Below are positions 1-7,593 of a stretch of 40,439 nucleotides of DNA, piece after piece. The stretch comes from Actinomycetota bacterium (GTDB taxonomy: Bacteria; Actinomycetota; Acidimicrobiia; Acidimicrobiales; Ilumatobacteraceae), in assembly GCA_005790505.1 (NCBI GenBank), contig SXUP01000027.1, positions 1 to 40,439 of the forward strand. Direction: 5' to 3'. Positions within the stretch are counted from its first letter, which is position 1, and every line of letters starts with the position of its first letter. Both the position numbers and the translations under genes were made by a program. The notes under the pieces are model-generated. The model saw nothing but the letters and a program-made list of their open reading frames with translations. It ran no database searches and was not told the DNA's origin.

Positions 1-1557
1 GGTGATGTCTCAGCAGTTATTGCACTCTATCGACCTGGTCCGATGAAGGCCAATATGCACAACGACTATGCCGACTATAAAAATGGGCGTAAGCCGGTTG
101 AATACTTTCATCCTGATGCCAAGGCGCTGTTGAACGACACGTTCGGATTGATGGTGTACCAAGAGAGCATGATGCGAGTCGCACAAAAATTTGCTGGCTA
201 TACCTTGGCTCAAGCCGACAACCTGCGCGCCGCATGCTCCAAAAAAGTTCGTGAGAAGATGCTCGAAGAACGGGTCAGGTTTGTCGAGGGATGCGAGAGT
301 ACGGGATACGGCAAAGTTCTCGGCGAACAACTCTTCAAAATAATCGAAGGGTTTGCTGATTATGCGTTTAACAAAAGCCATGCCTACGGTTACGGATTAT
401 TGTCCTATCAAACAGCCTTCCTAAAGGCCAACTATCCGGTGCAATACATGGCAGCATTGCTCTCGTCTGTCAAGGGAAACTACGAAAAAGCGGCAATTTA
501 TCTAGCTGATGCCCGAGCATCGAATGTCTCGGTTCTCACCCCCGACATCAACCGCTCGCGATCAAACTTTGTTGCCGGCTCTGCGGATCAGGGCAGAACG
601 GTCGCATTTGCGTTGTCGGCGATCAGAAATGTTGGTGAAGGTCTCGTGGAGATGATTGTGGCTGAGCGGGAACTTGGTGGTGAATTCATTTCTTTTTATG
701 ATTTCGTTCAAAGGGTTCCAGAACAGGCACTCAATAAACGGGCAGTTGAGTCACTCATCAAGGCTGGTGCCTTTGACCTGCTGAAGCACGAACGGCGCGG
801 ACTATTGCTCGTGTCTGATCAGGTTGTGGATGAGGTCCTAGTCAAGCGTCGAGAGCATGACAAAGGTGTCTACAGCCTGTTTGATTCGGTCACAGATGGC
901 AGTATCGACTGGTCGTCCCTCACTCCGATACCAGACCTGAAGTTTGTTAAAGCAGATCAACTGCGTCATGAAAAAGAAATGCTGGGCTTGTATATTTCAG
1001 ATCATCCCCTGATGGGTCTGCAGAGTATTTTGCAACAACGAGTTGATTGCAGCATCGCCTTTTTGGCAGAACGCGAAAACGGTCCCGTGGCGATTGGAGG
1101 TGTCATAACAGGCATGACTCGTCGTTTCACGAAAAAAGGTGACCAAATGGCGACGCTGGTCCTAGAGGACATGGAGTCCTCGGTTGAGATAGTGGTTTAC
1201 TCAAAGGTTCTTACCGAATATGGACATCTCCTCAATGACGACGCCGTGGTTTGCATTTCTGGAATGTTGCAAAACGATGACCGGCAAAAGCGTTTTGTCG
1301 CGAATCGCGTCGCAATGATTGATGGGCTCGGCAATGGCCCAACCGAACTTCACCTGCAGTTATCGGCACAATTATTATCAGAAGTGCGTGTTGACATTTT
1401 GAAGGGCATCTTGGCCAATCATCCCGGTACTTGCTCAGTTATTTTACATTTGGGTGACGATATTCAACTCTCCTTGGGCGGGCACTTCATGGTGGACGTT
1501 GACAAGGTGATTGGGCCCCTTCGAATTGAATTTGGGTCATCAGTCGTGTCTTTTTAG
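1..1557 (+). CDS. dnaE: DNA polymerase III subunit alpha, C-terminal part (partial)
   Basis: This is the catalytic subunit of the replicative DNA polymerase; only the last 518 residues are present because the 5' end lies outside the window. The frame is open from base 1, and the window begins inside the polymerase core with the DnaE signature ALYRPGPM. It continues through the fingers region (LMVYQESMM, then AFNKSHAYGYG and the YQTAFLKANYP segment), which belong to the nucleotide-binding part of bacterial DnaE. A helix-hairpin-helix-like region follows (ALNKRAVESLIKAGAFD), then an OB-fold near the C-terminus (GGVITGMTRRFTKKG, ATLVLEDMESSVEIVVY). The end has the usual short C-terminal domain. 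The stop is TAG at 1555-1557. Family assignment is secure. Whether it is the main DnaE1 or an error-prone DnaE2 cannot be settled from this part alone, but the complete OB and C-terminal regions favour DnaE1. Confidence 0.97.
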   Translation, partial: GDVSAVIALYRPGPMKANMHNDYADYKNGRKPVEYFHPDAKALLNDTFGLMVYQESMMRVAQKFAGYTLAQADNLRAACSKKVREKMLEERVRFVEGCESTGYGKVLGEQLFKIIEGFADYAFNKSHAYGYGLLSYQTAFLKANYPVQYMAALLSSVKGNYEKAAIYLADARASNVSVLTPDINRSRSNFVAGSADQGRTVAFALSAIRNVGEGLVEMIVAERELGGEFISFYDFVQRVPEQALNKRAVESLIKAGAFDLLKHERRGLLLVSDQVVDEVLVKRREHDKGVYSLFDSVTDGSIDWSSLTPIPDLKFVKADQLRHEKEMLGLYISDHPLMGLQSILQQRVDCSIAFLAERENGPVAIGGVITGMTRRFTKKGDQMATLVLEDMESSVEIVVYSKVLTEYGHLLNDDAVVCISGMLQNDDRQKRFVANRVAMIDGLGNGPTELHLQLSAQLLSEVRVDILKGILANHPGTCSVILHLGDDIQLSLGGHFMVDVDKVIGPLRIEFGSSVVSF

Positions 1558-1593
1558 GGGCTCAGCCCAATGATTTTCCCTGAAAACCATTTT

Positions 1594-1621
1594 TTGCTGG
1601 CAGAATAGAGGGCAGTATTAG
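1594..1621 (+). promoter_or_regulatory. possible promoter before the 219-residue protein gene
   Basis: In the 107-base gap after dnaE, TTGCTG (1594-1599) and TATTAG (1616-1621) are separated by 16 bases, a weak match to a -35/-10 pair. A short hairpin (GGTCC, 1626-1630; GGACC, 1636-1640) lies between it and the ATG at 1665. Read by eye only; weak. Confidence 0.25.
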
Positions 1622-1664
1622 CCCGGTCCAACATGGACCCCCATGCACTCGGAGCATCGTCTCA

Positions 1665-2324
1665 ATGTCACTCGTGGTTCACACTCAAGACAGCAGCGCA
1701 CTTGCCGACGGAGATCTCGACGAGATGGCCTCAATGGGCGGTTTTTTTGATATTGGCAGCTTGTCAAAGGCCAAAGAAGACTGGGTCTTGTGCACGACGG
1801 CACGCGAGGGCACAAAAATGCAAGGTTTCGTTTTCACCACGCTGGAGCGCATTGGTGGAACTCCGTGTGTTTTGCTCGGAGTAATGAGTATCAAAAAAAC
1901 TGGGAAGCGTGAATCGGTCCTCAAGGGATTGATGGCCGAAACTTACCACCGAGCCTTGATGGCTTTCCCTGATGAAGACGTTGTCGTCGGGTCTCGCTTT
2001 TCCCAAGTCGGAGGCATGGATGCGTTCAAGTCCCTAACCGAAATGATTCCGCGTCCAGGACACCGAGCTGTTGGCGAAGAACGAGCATGGGGTCGTCGGT
2101 TGGCGCGTCGATTTGGGGTTGATGCCAACTACGACGAACAAAGTTTTATTGTCAAATCCAATGGTCAATCAGGTTTTATTGATTATGACTCGATGAAGCC
2201 GGAAAAAATCAAGCCAGAAATTGCCGAGCAGTTCAATGAAGTCAACTGTAAAAAAGGTGGAGTCTTGATTGTTCATGGCTGGACGATGACAGAAAGTCTC
2301 GTCAAGTTGGGTGCTCGCGCCTAG
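1665..2324 (+). CDS. conserved-looking protein of unknown function (219 aa)
   Basis: I do not recognise this protein. It is soluble: there is no signal peptide or membrane span. It has an alternating hydrophobic pattern in the first 90 residues (for example PCVLLGVMSIKKTGKRESVL) that suggests a mixed alpha/beta fold. A basic, Arg-rich stretch lies in the middle (RAWGRRLARRFGV, near residue 145) and the C-terminus is hydrophobic (GGVLIVHGWTMTESLVKLG). The ATG at 1665 is the first in frame after the gap and has no clear Shine-Dalgarno sequence. Codon use resembles the neighbours, so it is probably a real gene. The next gene starts 10 bases after the stop, so the two may be co-transcribed. No function is assigned. 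Confidence 0.75.
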   Translation: MSLVVHTQDSSALADGDLDEMASMGGFFDIGSLSKAKEDWVLCTTAREGTKMQGFVFTTLERIGGTPCVLLGVMSIKKTGKRESVLKGLMAETYHRALMAFPDEDVVVGSRFSQVGGMDAFKSLTEMIPRPGHRAVGEERAWGRRLARRFGVDANYDEQSFIVKSNGQSGFIDYDSMKPEKIKPEIAEQFNEVNCKKGGVLIVHGWTMTESLVKLGARA

Positions 2325-2334
2325 CGAGTCGGGG

Positions 2335-2931
2335 ATGGAATTTAGTGAGGTGGTTCGCACACGGCGAATGACACGCTCGTTTGCCAAGACACCAGTTCCA
2401 CGGGAGATTCTGCGTAATTGTGTTGACTTGGCATCTCGTGCACCAAGTGCTGGCAAGACGCAAGGCTGGAGTTTGCTAGTGCTTGAGGGCGACAAGACGC
2501 AGCAGTTCTGGGACGCAACGCTTCCCGTTAAGCGACGAGCAACATTTGCGTGGCCACATTTATTGGACGCACCCGTTATCGCATTGCCCTTTGCCGACCC
2601 CGATGCGTATGCCACAAGGTACAGCCAACCAGATAAGGCGAAAAGTGATCTTGGGGAGATTGGCAAATGGCCTACTCCGTATTGGACAATAGATACTTCA
2701 TTTGCGATCATGACATTTTTGCATGCCACGCATGATGCAGGATTAGCAGCTTTGTTTTTTGCGGTCTTTGGTGGTGCTGACGAACTACGACTAGCGCTTG
2801 GGGTTCCCCAAAGCATGCAACTACTTGGCGCAATAGCAACGGGTTACGCTGGCCCGCCTTCAAAAAAAGGTGTTAGTGCCACTCAACCAAGGCGCAAGCC
2901 CGACGAAATAATCAAATGGAATCAGTGGTAA
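2335..2931 (+). CDS. nitroreductase-family FMN oxidoreductase
   Basis: A 198-residue member of the nitroreductase superfamily, homodimeric FMN enzymes that use NAD(P)H to reduce nitro compounds, quinones or related substrates. The N-terminus carries the usual signature (EVVRTRRMTRSFAKTPVPREIL), in which the two arginines contact FMN phosphate. It is followed by ASRAPSAGKTQGWSLLVLEG, the conserved strand-helix after the first helix. The C-terminal part has LGVPQSMQLLGAIATGY, matching the family's second FMN-contact region. The ATG at 2335 is preferred. A GTG at 2311 would add eight residues and overlap the preceding gene. The 3' end overlaps the convergent DUF255 gene by 20 bases. The substrate cannot be inferred; some relatives in F420-using actinobacteria act on unusual substrates. 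Confidence 0.85.
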   Translation: MEFSEVVRTRRMTRSFAKTPVPREILRNCVDLASRAPSAGKTQGWSLLVLEGDKTQQFWDATLPVKRRATFAWPHLLDAPVIALPFADPDAYATRYSQPDKAKSDLGEIGKWPTPYWTIDTSFAIMTFLHATHDAGLAALFFAVFGGADELRLALGVPQSMQLLGAIATGYAGPPSKKGVSATQPRRKPDEIIKWNQW

Positions 2932-4903
2932 CTAGTGCTGCGCGCAAGTCGGCAACCGTGATTGACGGAACATTACAGGTGTAGTCGCGGCAGACATAGG
3001 CAAGATCGGGTTTGCGATGTTGCCACAGGGGGGATTGGTATGTTTGTCCCCACGCAAGAACAACTGATGGTCGCCATGAAGACCGAACATGGGCGAGCAG
3101 ATCGGGTCGGTCACCCGTAATGACAATCTGGGTGATACCACGATGATGTGTATGCAAGGAAAGTAGATAATTACAAAAAGCAGAGGGTGCACTCGGCGCA
3201 ACGCGAGCGAGCAGTGCAAAAATTTCTCGAGCATGATTCTCATAGGTGCTATTGCCTGTCAACGCGGCGAGGCGCATCAGCGCAAGCGCCCCGCTCGAGT
3301 TTGCCGACGGAGTGGCGTTATCCATAAGGTCTTTTTGACGCACCACAAGCTGCTCTCCGTCATTTGGAGATGTGAAAAATCCGCCATTGACAGGATCCCA
3401 AAAATATTCGATCAGAGAATCTGCCGTTGAAATTGCCGCCGTGATCCATTGTGATTGCCCTGTTGCCTCGGCAAGTCTGGTCATTGCGTCAACGACTTGA
3501 ACATAGTCATGGGCGAGTCCAAGATGTCGAGCGGGTGGTGTGCCATCGGCGTTCCAGCTGCGCAGCCATCGCTGACCATCAAACAAGTTATTCAACAAAA
3601 ATGAACCATTGCGCTTTGCAGCAGTTAACCAATCAGAGCGATCAAATGCAGTGGCTGCCTCGCATAATGACGCCAGCATCATGGCATTCCACTCTGTCAG
3701 AATTTTGTTATCGAGACCCGGGTATGTCCGTGCCGTGCGCGCCTCAAAGAGCCGAACACGCAAGGCCTCGATGTCGCTTGGGCGTAGTAATTCTGTTCGG
3801 CTGGCGATGCGGTTGGGTATTGAGACGCCTTCAAAGTTTCCGGATTCAGAAATATCCCACCACCTGAATGCTTTGTCAGAGTCGGCGCCTAACACCTCAG
3901 ATACTTGCTGTGGGGTCCAGGTATAAAATGCTCCCTCATGGGAGTGCCCTTGCGCATCGAGTGAATCGGCGTCTTGGGCACTGTAGAAACCACCATCGGA
4001 ATGTGTTAGATCGCGAAGCAAATATGTGAGAGTTTCGTCGACTACTTGGGCGTAACGGTCTTCACCAAAGATTTGCCACGCATGTGTATAGACCCGCACA
4101 AGAAGTGCCTGGTCGTACAGCATTTTCTCAAAATGAGGAGCCAGCCATTGGGAGTCAACGCTGTATCGCGCAAAGCCGCCACCAATATGGTCGTAGATTC
4201 CGCCGGCAGCCATTGCATCAAGGGATGTCTGGGCCGCCACGCGCAAGTTTTCATCTTTACGTTCGGCATAGGCACGCAGTAAGAGATCAATCGCAAAAGT
4301 TGAGGGAAACTTCGGGGCGGCGCCAAAGCCTCCCCATTGGGGATCAAAATTTGAAGTCACGGAATCGATCCCCGAATTAAATAAAGCGGCAGCGTCGTAG
4401 GATTTTGCCGGGCTGATAAGAGCAGTACGACCGAGGGACTCCATTAGCGCCGTGACATTTTGTGCGACGTCATCTTGTTTGTCTCTCCAGACTTCTGTAA
4501 TGCCTCCCATCAATTGCATAAAAGATGGTTTGGGAAAATATGTTCCGCCGTAGAACGGTTCTCCAGTTGGCGTGAGAAACACAGTCATTGGCCATCCACC
4601 GCGCCCCGTCATTGCTTGGACAGCATCCATGTAAATCGCGTCGATGTCTGGGCGTTCTTCCCGATCAACTTTGACATTGACAAATAACGAATTCATCATG
4701 TCGGCAACCTCGTTGTCTTCAAAGCATTCATGGGCCATTACATGGCACCAATGGCAGGCTGAATATCCGACGGACAAAAGTATTGGAACGTTTCGTTGGG
4801 CGGCTTGGGAAAATGCATCAGCACCCCACTCTTGCCAATGAACAGGGTTATTTTGATGTTGGCGTAAATACGGAGAAGTCGATGCGGCGAGAAGATTAGG
4901 CAT
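2912..4903 (-). CDS. DUF255 / YyaL-type thioredoxin-like protein
   Basis: This 663-residue protein belongs to the YyaL (spermatogenesis-associated protein 20-like) family. It has an N-terminal thioredoxin-fold DUF255 domain followed by an (alpha/alpha)6-barrel like that of N-acylglucosamine 2-epimerases. The thioredoxin domain is clear: the family start (LAASTSPYLRQHQNNPVHW), a CxxC active site at C50-H-W-C53, and VKVDREERPDID followed by the GGWPMTVFLTP segment. The barrel shows GGIYDHIGGGFARYSVD and HFEKMLYDQALL. The length is normal for the family. The biochemical role is not established; a thioredoxin-like redox or sugar-related function is only implied. It starts 9 bases after the fabI stop on the same strand, with no Shine-Dalgarno sequence but a TAACTT hexamer 6 bases upstream. 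Confidence 0.9.
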   Translation of the reverse strand: MPNLLAASTSPYLRQHQNNPVHWQEWGADAFSQAAQRNVPILLSVGYSACHWCHVMAHECFEDNEVADMMNSLFVNVKVDREERPDIDAIYMDAVQAMTGRGGWPMTVFLTPTGEPFYGGTYFPKPSFMQLMGGITEVWRDKQDDVAQNVTALMESLGRTALISPAKSYDAAALFNSGIDSVTSNFDPQWGGFGAAPKFPSTFAIDLLLRAYAERKDENLRVAAQTSLDAMAAGGIYDHIGGGFARYSVDSQWLAPHFEKMLYDQALLVRVYTHAWQIFGEDRYAQVVDETLTYLLRDLTHSDGGFYSAQDADSLDAQGHSHEGAFYTWTPQQVSEVLGADSDKAFRWWDISESGNFEGVSIPNRIASRTELLRPSDIEALRVRLFEARTARTYPGLDNKILTEWNAMMLASLCEAATAFDRSDWLTAAKRNGSFLLNNLFDGQRWLRSWNADGTPPARHLGLAHDYVQVVDAMTRLAEATGQSQWITAAISTADSLIEYFWDPVNGGFFTSPNDGEQLVVRQKDLMDNATPSANSSGALALMRLAALTGNSTYENHAREIFALLARVAPSAPSAFCNYLLSLHTHHRGITQIVITGDRPDLLAHVRSSWRPSVVLAWGQTYQSPLWQHRKPDLAYVCRDYTCNVPSITVADLRAALVTTDSI

Positions 4904-4909
4904 TGAAAA

Positions 4910-4915
4910 AAGTTA
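4910..4915 (-). promoter_or_regulatory. -10-like hexamer for a leaderless yyaL transcript
   Basis: On the minus strand TAACTT lies six bases (TTTTCA) before the ATG of the DUF255 gene. The first three bases are the TAA stop codon of fabI. There is no ribosome-binding site. Spacing fits a transcript starting at or next to the A of ATG. The TA comes free with the stop codon, so evidence is modest. Confidence 0.35.
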
Positions 4916-5680
4916 TGCGCCAACGGCGTGATAACCACCATCAACATGGATTATTTCGCCAGTGGTTGCAGGAAACCAATCCGAAAGCAGCGCCACACAG
5001 GCCCTTGATACGGGTGCAGTGTTCTTGACGTCCCATCCAAGCGGCGCGCGCTGGGTCCATGAGTCTTCAAATGTTTGAAAACCTGGAATCGATTTGGCAG
5101 CCATTGTTTTTATCGGACCAGCCGCGATCAGGTTGCAACGAATGCCACGTGGGCCGAGTTCTTTGGCCAAATAACGACTTGTTGACTCGAGAGCAGATTT
5201 GGCCACGCCCATCCAGTTATATGCGGGCCATGCGACCGTATTGTCAAAGTCCATGCCAACAATAGAAGCGCCAGACTGCATCAAGGGCAAAAAAGCATCA
5301 ACCAAAGTTTTTAGCGAGTAGGCCGAAATCTGCATTGCAATGGCGACATCTGCCCATTGCGCTGCAAGAAAATCGTCACCCAAACAAACCTCTGGTGCAA
5401 AACCGATTGAGTGCACCACCCCGTCAACGCCTCGTAGCGCTGATGCGACACTATTGCGCACTGACTCGGTGTGTTCGGGCACTGTTACATCAAATTCAAA
5501 GACCTCAACTGGAGTGTCAAGTCGACGAGCCGTTCGCTCGGTCAAGGACAACGCTCGGCCAGCGCCAGTTAGCACCACCGTTGCTCCCTCACGCTGTGCC
5601 AACTGAGCAACCCCAAAAGCGAGCGAGGCATCTGTAAGTACCCCTGTTACGACGATTTTCTTTCCATCAAGAATTCCCAT
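4913..5680 (-). CDS. fabI: enoyl-[acyl-carrier-protein] reductase (NADH), InhA type
   Basis: Reduces trans-2-enoyl-ACP to acyl-ACP with NADH, the last step of each fatty-acid elongation cycle. It is a short-chain dehydrogenase-fold protein of 255 residues. It resembles mycobacterial InhA closely: LLDGK-like start (MGILDGKKIVVTG), VVHSIGFAP, GGSIVGMDFD-like segment (GASIVGMDFD), then PAYNWMGVAKSALES with catalytic Tyr154 and Lys161 in Y-x6-K spacing. LIAAGPIKTMA and LLSDWFPATTGEIIHVDGG follow at the C-terminus. The ATG at 5680 matches the InhA N-terminus; an ATG at 5710 would add ten unlikely residues (MAPRRTTVQD). The gene is divergent from the F420 reductase gene and lies upstream of the DUF255 gene. 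It could be named inhA, but no mycolate genes are visible, so general fatty-acid synthesis is the safe reading. Confidence 0.95.
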   Translation of the reverse strand: MGILDGKKIVVTGVLTDASLAFGVAQLAQREGATVVLTGAGRALSLTERTARRLDTPVEVFEFDVTVPEHTESVRNSVASALRGVDGVVHSIGFAPEVCLGDDFLAAQWADVAIAMQISAYSLKTLVDAFLPLMQSGASIVGMDFDNTVAWPAYNWMGVAKSALESTSRYLAKELGPRGIRCNLIAAGPIKTMAAKSIPGFQTFEDSWTQRAPLGWDVKNTAPVSRACVALLSDWFPATTGEIIHVDGGYHAVGA

Positions 5681-5687
5681 GTCTTGG

Positions 5688-5693
5688 ACGGTA
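5688..5693 (-). promoter_or_regulatory. -10-like hexamer for leaderless fabI
   Basis: On the minus strand TACCGT lies seven bases (CCAAGAC) before the preferred ATG at 5680. No Shine-Dalgarno sequence is present. This spacing is typical of leaderless actinobacterial genes and supports the 5680 start over 5710. No good -35 is seen. Confidence 0.4.
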
Positions 5694-5726
5694 GTGCGGC
5701 GGGGTGCCATGTGTAAGGCTCTCTTA

Positions 5727-6401
5727 ATGCGAATTGGTTTAATAGGCGGAACAGGACCTGCCGGGAGTGCCCTCGGGGCCCGTTTGGCGTCTGTTGGATA
5801 CGAGGTAGTGATCGGATCTAGAACCCTCGAGCGGGCTCAAGAGGTGTGTGCCCAAGTGCTGGCAAAATGGCCGGATCACTCCTTGACCATTTCTGCGGGG
5901 GACAATTCAGCGGCCGCAAAATGTGATGTGGTCGTGCTGGCAACCCCTTGGGATTCAGCTGCCTCAATGGCCAAAGAATTTGCTGTCGAGTTGCAAGGAA
6001 AGGTTCTCATCAGCATGGCCAATGCCCTGATCAGAGTTGGTCATGAATTTCAGCCCTTGTTGCCTCCGCGTGGAAGCATTGCTGCCCACGTGCAGGCGTC
6101 GGCTCCGTCGAGTCGTGTTGTTGTTGCGTTTCATCACTTGCCAGCCAAGGAACTTGGTCAACTATTTGAGCCCATTGACAGTGATGTGCTGATTTGTTCT
6201 GATGACATTGACGCCACCAAAGTTGTCGCCGAAATCGTAGACAAGATTCCTGGATGTAGATCACTTGATGCTGGTGAGTTGTCAAATGCCCTCGCGATTG
6301 AAGCGTTCACCACGGTGTTGCTGCAACTTAATGTTCGATATAAAACTCGAGTCGCTCTGCGCTTGACTGGGATCAAGGGCGACCCAAGAGCCTCTGCATG
6401 A
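5727..6401 (+). CDS. npdG: NADPH-dependent F420 reductase (F420:NADP oxidoreductase family)
   Basis: This 224-residue protein transfers hydride between NADP(H) and coenzyme F420, linking the F420 pool to NADPH. The N-terminus is a Rossmann nucleotide-binding site (MRIGLIGGTGPAGSALGARL), followed by GYEVVIGSRTLERA, where the SR pair fits NADP 2'-phosphate recognition. Further family features are CDVVVLATPWDSA, GKVLISMANAL and the C-terminal segment with LDAGELSNALAIEAFTTVLL. The start is placed at the ATG at 5727 because the Rossmann strand begins there; an upstream in-frame start at 5679 would overlap fabI. It is divergent from fabI, with 46 bases between the two chosen starts. Together with the luciferase-like gene at 12594 it suggests F420 use, although no F420 biosynthesis gene is in the window. 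Confidence 0.88.
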   Translation: MRIGLIGGTGPAGSALGARLASVGYEVVIGSRTLERAQEVCAQVLAKWPDHSLTISAGDNSAAAKCDVVVLATPWDSAASMAKEFAVELQGKVLISMANALIRVGHEFQPLLPPRGSIAAHVQASAPSSRVVVAFHHLPAKELGQLFEPIDSDVLICSDDIDATKVVAEIVDKIPGCRSLDAGELSNALAIEAFTTVLLQLNVRYKTRVALRLTGIKGDPRASA

Positions 6402-6421
6402 GGGACAACTAAATCGTGGCG

Positions 6422-7540
6422 ATGAATTTATTTGACACTGCACGCCAGCAGGTCGTTCCATTTACTCCGGGGCCTACTGTTTTGATGTACACGTGCGGTA
6501 TAACTCCCTATGACGCCACACATCTTGGTCATGCATCCACGTTTTTGTTCTATGACATCTTGCAACGTCGCCTAATTGATATGGGTCATGAAGTGAAGTG
6601 TGTTCGGAATGTAACTGATGTCGATGACCCACTTTTTGCCAAGGCACGGGCACTTGGTGTGCACTATCTAGACCTTGCTGCCGGCGAAGAGACGCGTTTC
6701 AATCAAGATATGGAAGCCCTAAATGCACTTCCTGTTTACAGTACGCCGCGAGCATCGTCGGCGATTTCTGATATTCGGGGCTTTATCGGGATGGTTCTGG
6801 ATAGGGGTTTTGCGTACACGGCGGGCGGATCAGTTTATTTTGATGTATCTAAATTTGAGTCCTTTGGTTCTATTTCTCATTACTCGCACGACGAAATGAT
6901 TGAACTGGCAAAGCAGCGTGGCGGCAATGTCCAAGATCCCAATAAGCGTCATCCCCTTGACTTCGTGTTGTGGCATCCGTCGGCATCGGATGAACCAAGT
7001 TGGGACACGATGTGGGGTCCGGGACGGCCAGGCTGGCACATTGAATGTTCGGCATTGGCGCTGCGCGAACTCGGAACAACAATCGATTTGCATGGTGGTG
7101 GTTCTGATCTTATTTTCCCGCATCACGAATGTGAACGAGCGCAATCCGAGGCAGCAACAGGTGAACCTTTTGTGAAACATTGGATGCATATCGCAATGGT
7201 TTTTATGGACGGACAAAAAATGTCAAAAAGTCTCGGTAACTTAGTTTTTGTAGACGCCTTGCGAAAGATTTGGGACCCGCGAGTGATTCGTCTCGGAGTA
7301 ATAGAACACAATTATCGCACCGAATGGGAATGGGATGAAACGATCATGCCCCGCAATAAAACTCGACTTGAGGCATGGATCAGCAGTGTTGGCGGATCAT
7401 CCGGAGATCTTTTGACAGCGGTGCGAAAATGCCTTGATGACGATCTTGATACTGTTGGGGCAGTGGCCCTCATTGATGCGGCTGTCCGAGACGGCCAAGA
7501 CGTGACAGCCTCAGCCTCGTTGCTTGGCGTTCCGCTCTAG
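6422..7540 (+). CDS. mshC: mycothiol ligase MshC (cysteine:GlcN-inositol ligase)
   Basis: ATP-dependent ligation of cysteine to 1-O-glucosaminyl-myo-inositol, the third enzymatic step of mycothiol synthesis. The protein is a paralogue of cysteinyl-tRNA synthetase. At 372 residues it lacks the anticodon-binding part of CysS. The diagnostic MshC sequence CGITPYDATHLGHAS (zinc Cys25, HIGH-like H34-LGH37) replaces the CGPTVY form of CysS. It is followed by VRNVTDVDDPLF, GRPGWHIECSALAL (second zinc Cys), GGGSDLIFPHHECE and the KMSKS loop K266-S270. The C-terminus (DDDLDTVGAVALID, then LLGVPL) also matches MshC. The start is the ATG at 6422; a GTG at 6416 adds only two residues. It follows npdG by 20 bases and precedes thrS. 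An unusually short cysS is the alternative but is much less likely. Confidence 0.87.
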   Translation: MNLFDTARQQVVPFTPGPTVLMYTCGITPYDATHLGHASTFLFYDILQRRLIDMGHEVKCVRNVTDVDDPLFAKARALGVHYLDLAAGEETRFNQDMEALNALPVYSTPRASSAISDIRGFIGMVLDRGFAYTAGGSVYFDVSKFESFGSISHYSHDEMIELAKQRGGNVQDPNKRHPLDFVLWHPSASDEPSWDTMWGPGRPGWHIECSALALRELGTTIDLHGGGSDLIFPHHECERAQSEAATGEPFVKHWMHIAMVFMDGQKMSKSLGNLVFVDALRKIWDPRVIRLGVIEHNYRTEWEWDETIMPRNKTRLEAWISSVGGSSGDLLTAVRKCLDDDLDTVGAVALIDAAVRDGQDVTASASLLGVPL

Positions 7541-7581
7541 TGCCCTTGACAAAAGGCAAGTCGGCCCTGAGTGCCGTTCCC

Positions 7582-7587
7582 TAGACT
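7582..7587 (+). promoter_or_regulatory. -10-like hexamer for leaderless thrS
   Basis: TAGACT is followed by six bases (GAACAA) and then the thrS ATG at 7594. There is no Shine-Dalgarno sequence. A TTGACA at 7546-7551 is too far upstream (30 bases) to pair with it as a normal -35. Confidence 0.5.
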
Positions 7588-7593
7588 GAACAA

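Noticed and set aside
1558-1568. GGG-CTCAG-CCC inverted sequence directly after dnaE as a terminator
   Set aside because: The stem is three base pairs with a five-base loop and no T-run follows, so it is too weak.
2169-2816. Antisense open frame opposite the 219-residue protein and nitroreductase
   Set aside because: No start signal or family motif; the sense frames explain the sequence.
6422-7540. Cysteinyl-tRNA synthetase (cysS)
   Set aside because: Sequence has the MshC form CGITPYDATHLGHA and the short MshC C-terminus with no anticodon-binding domain, so mycothiol ligase fits better.
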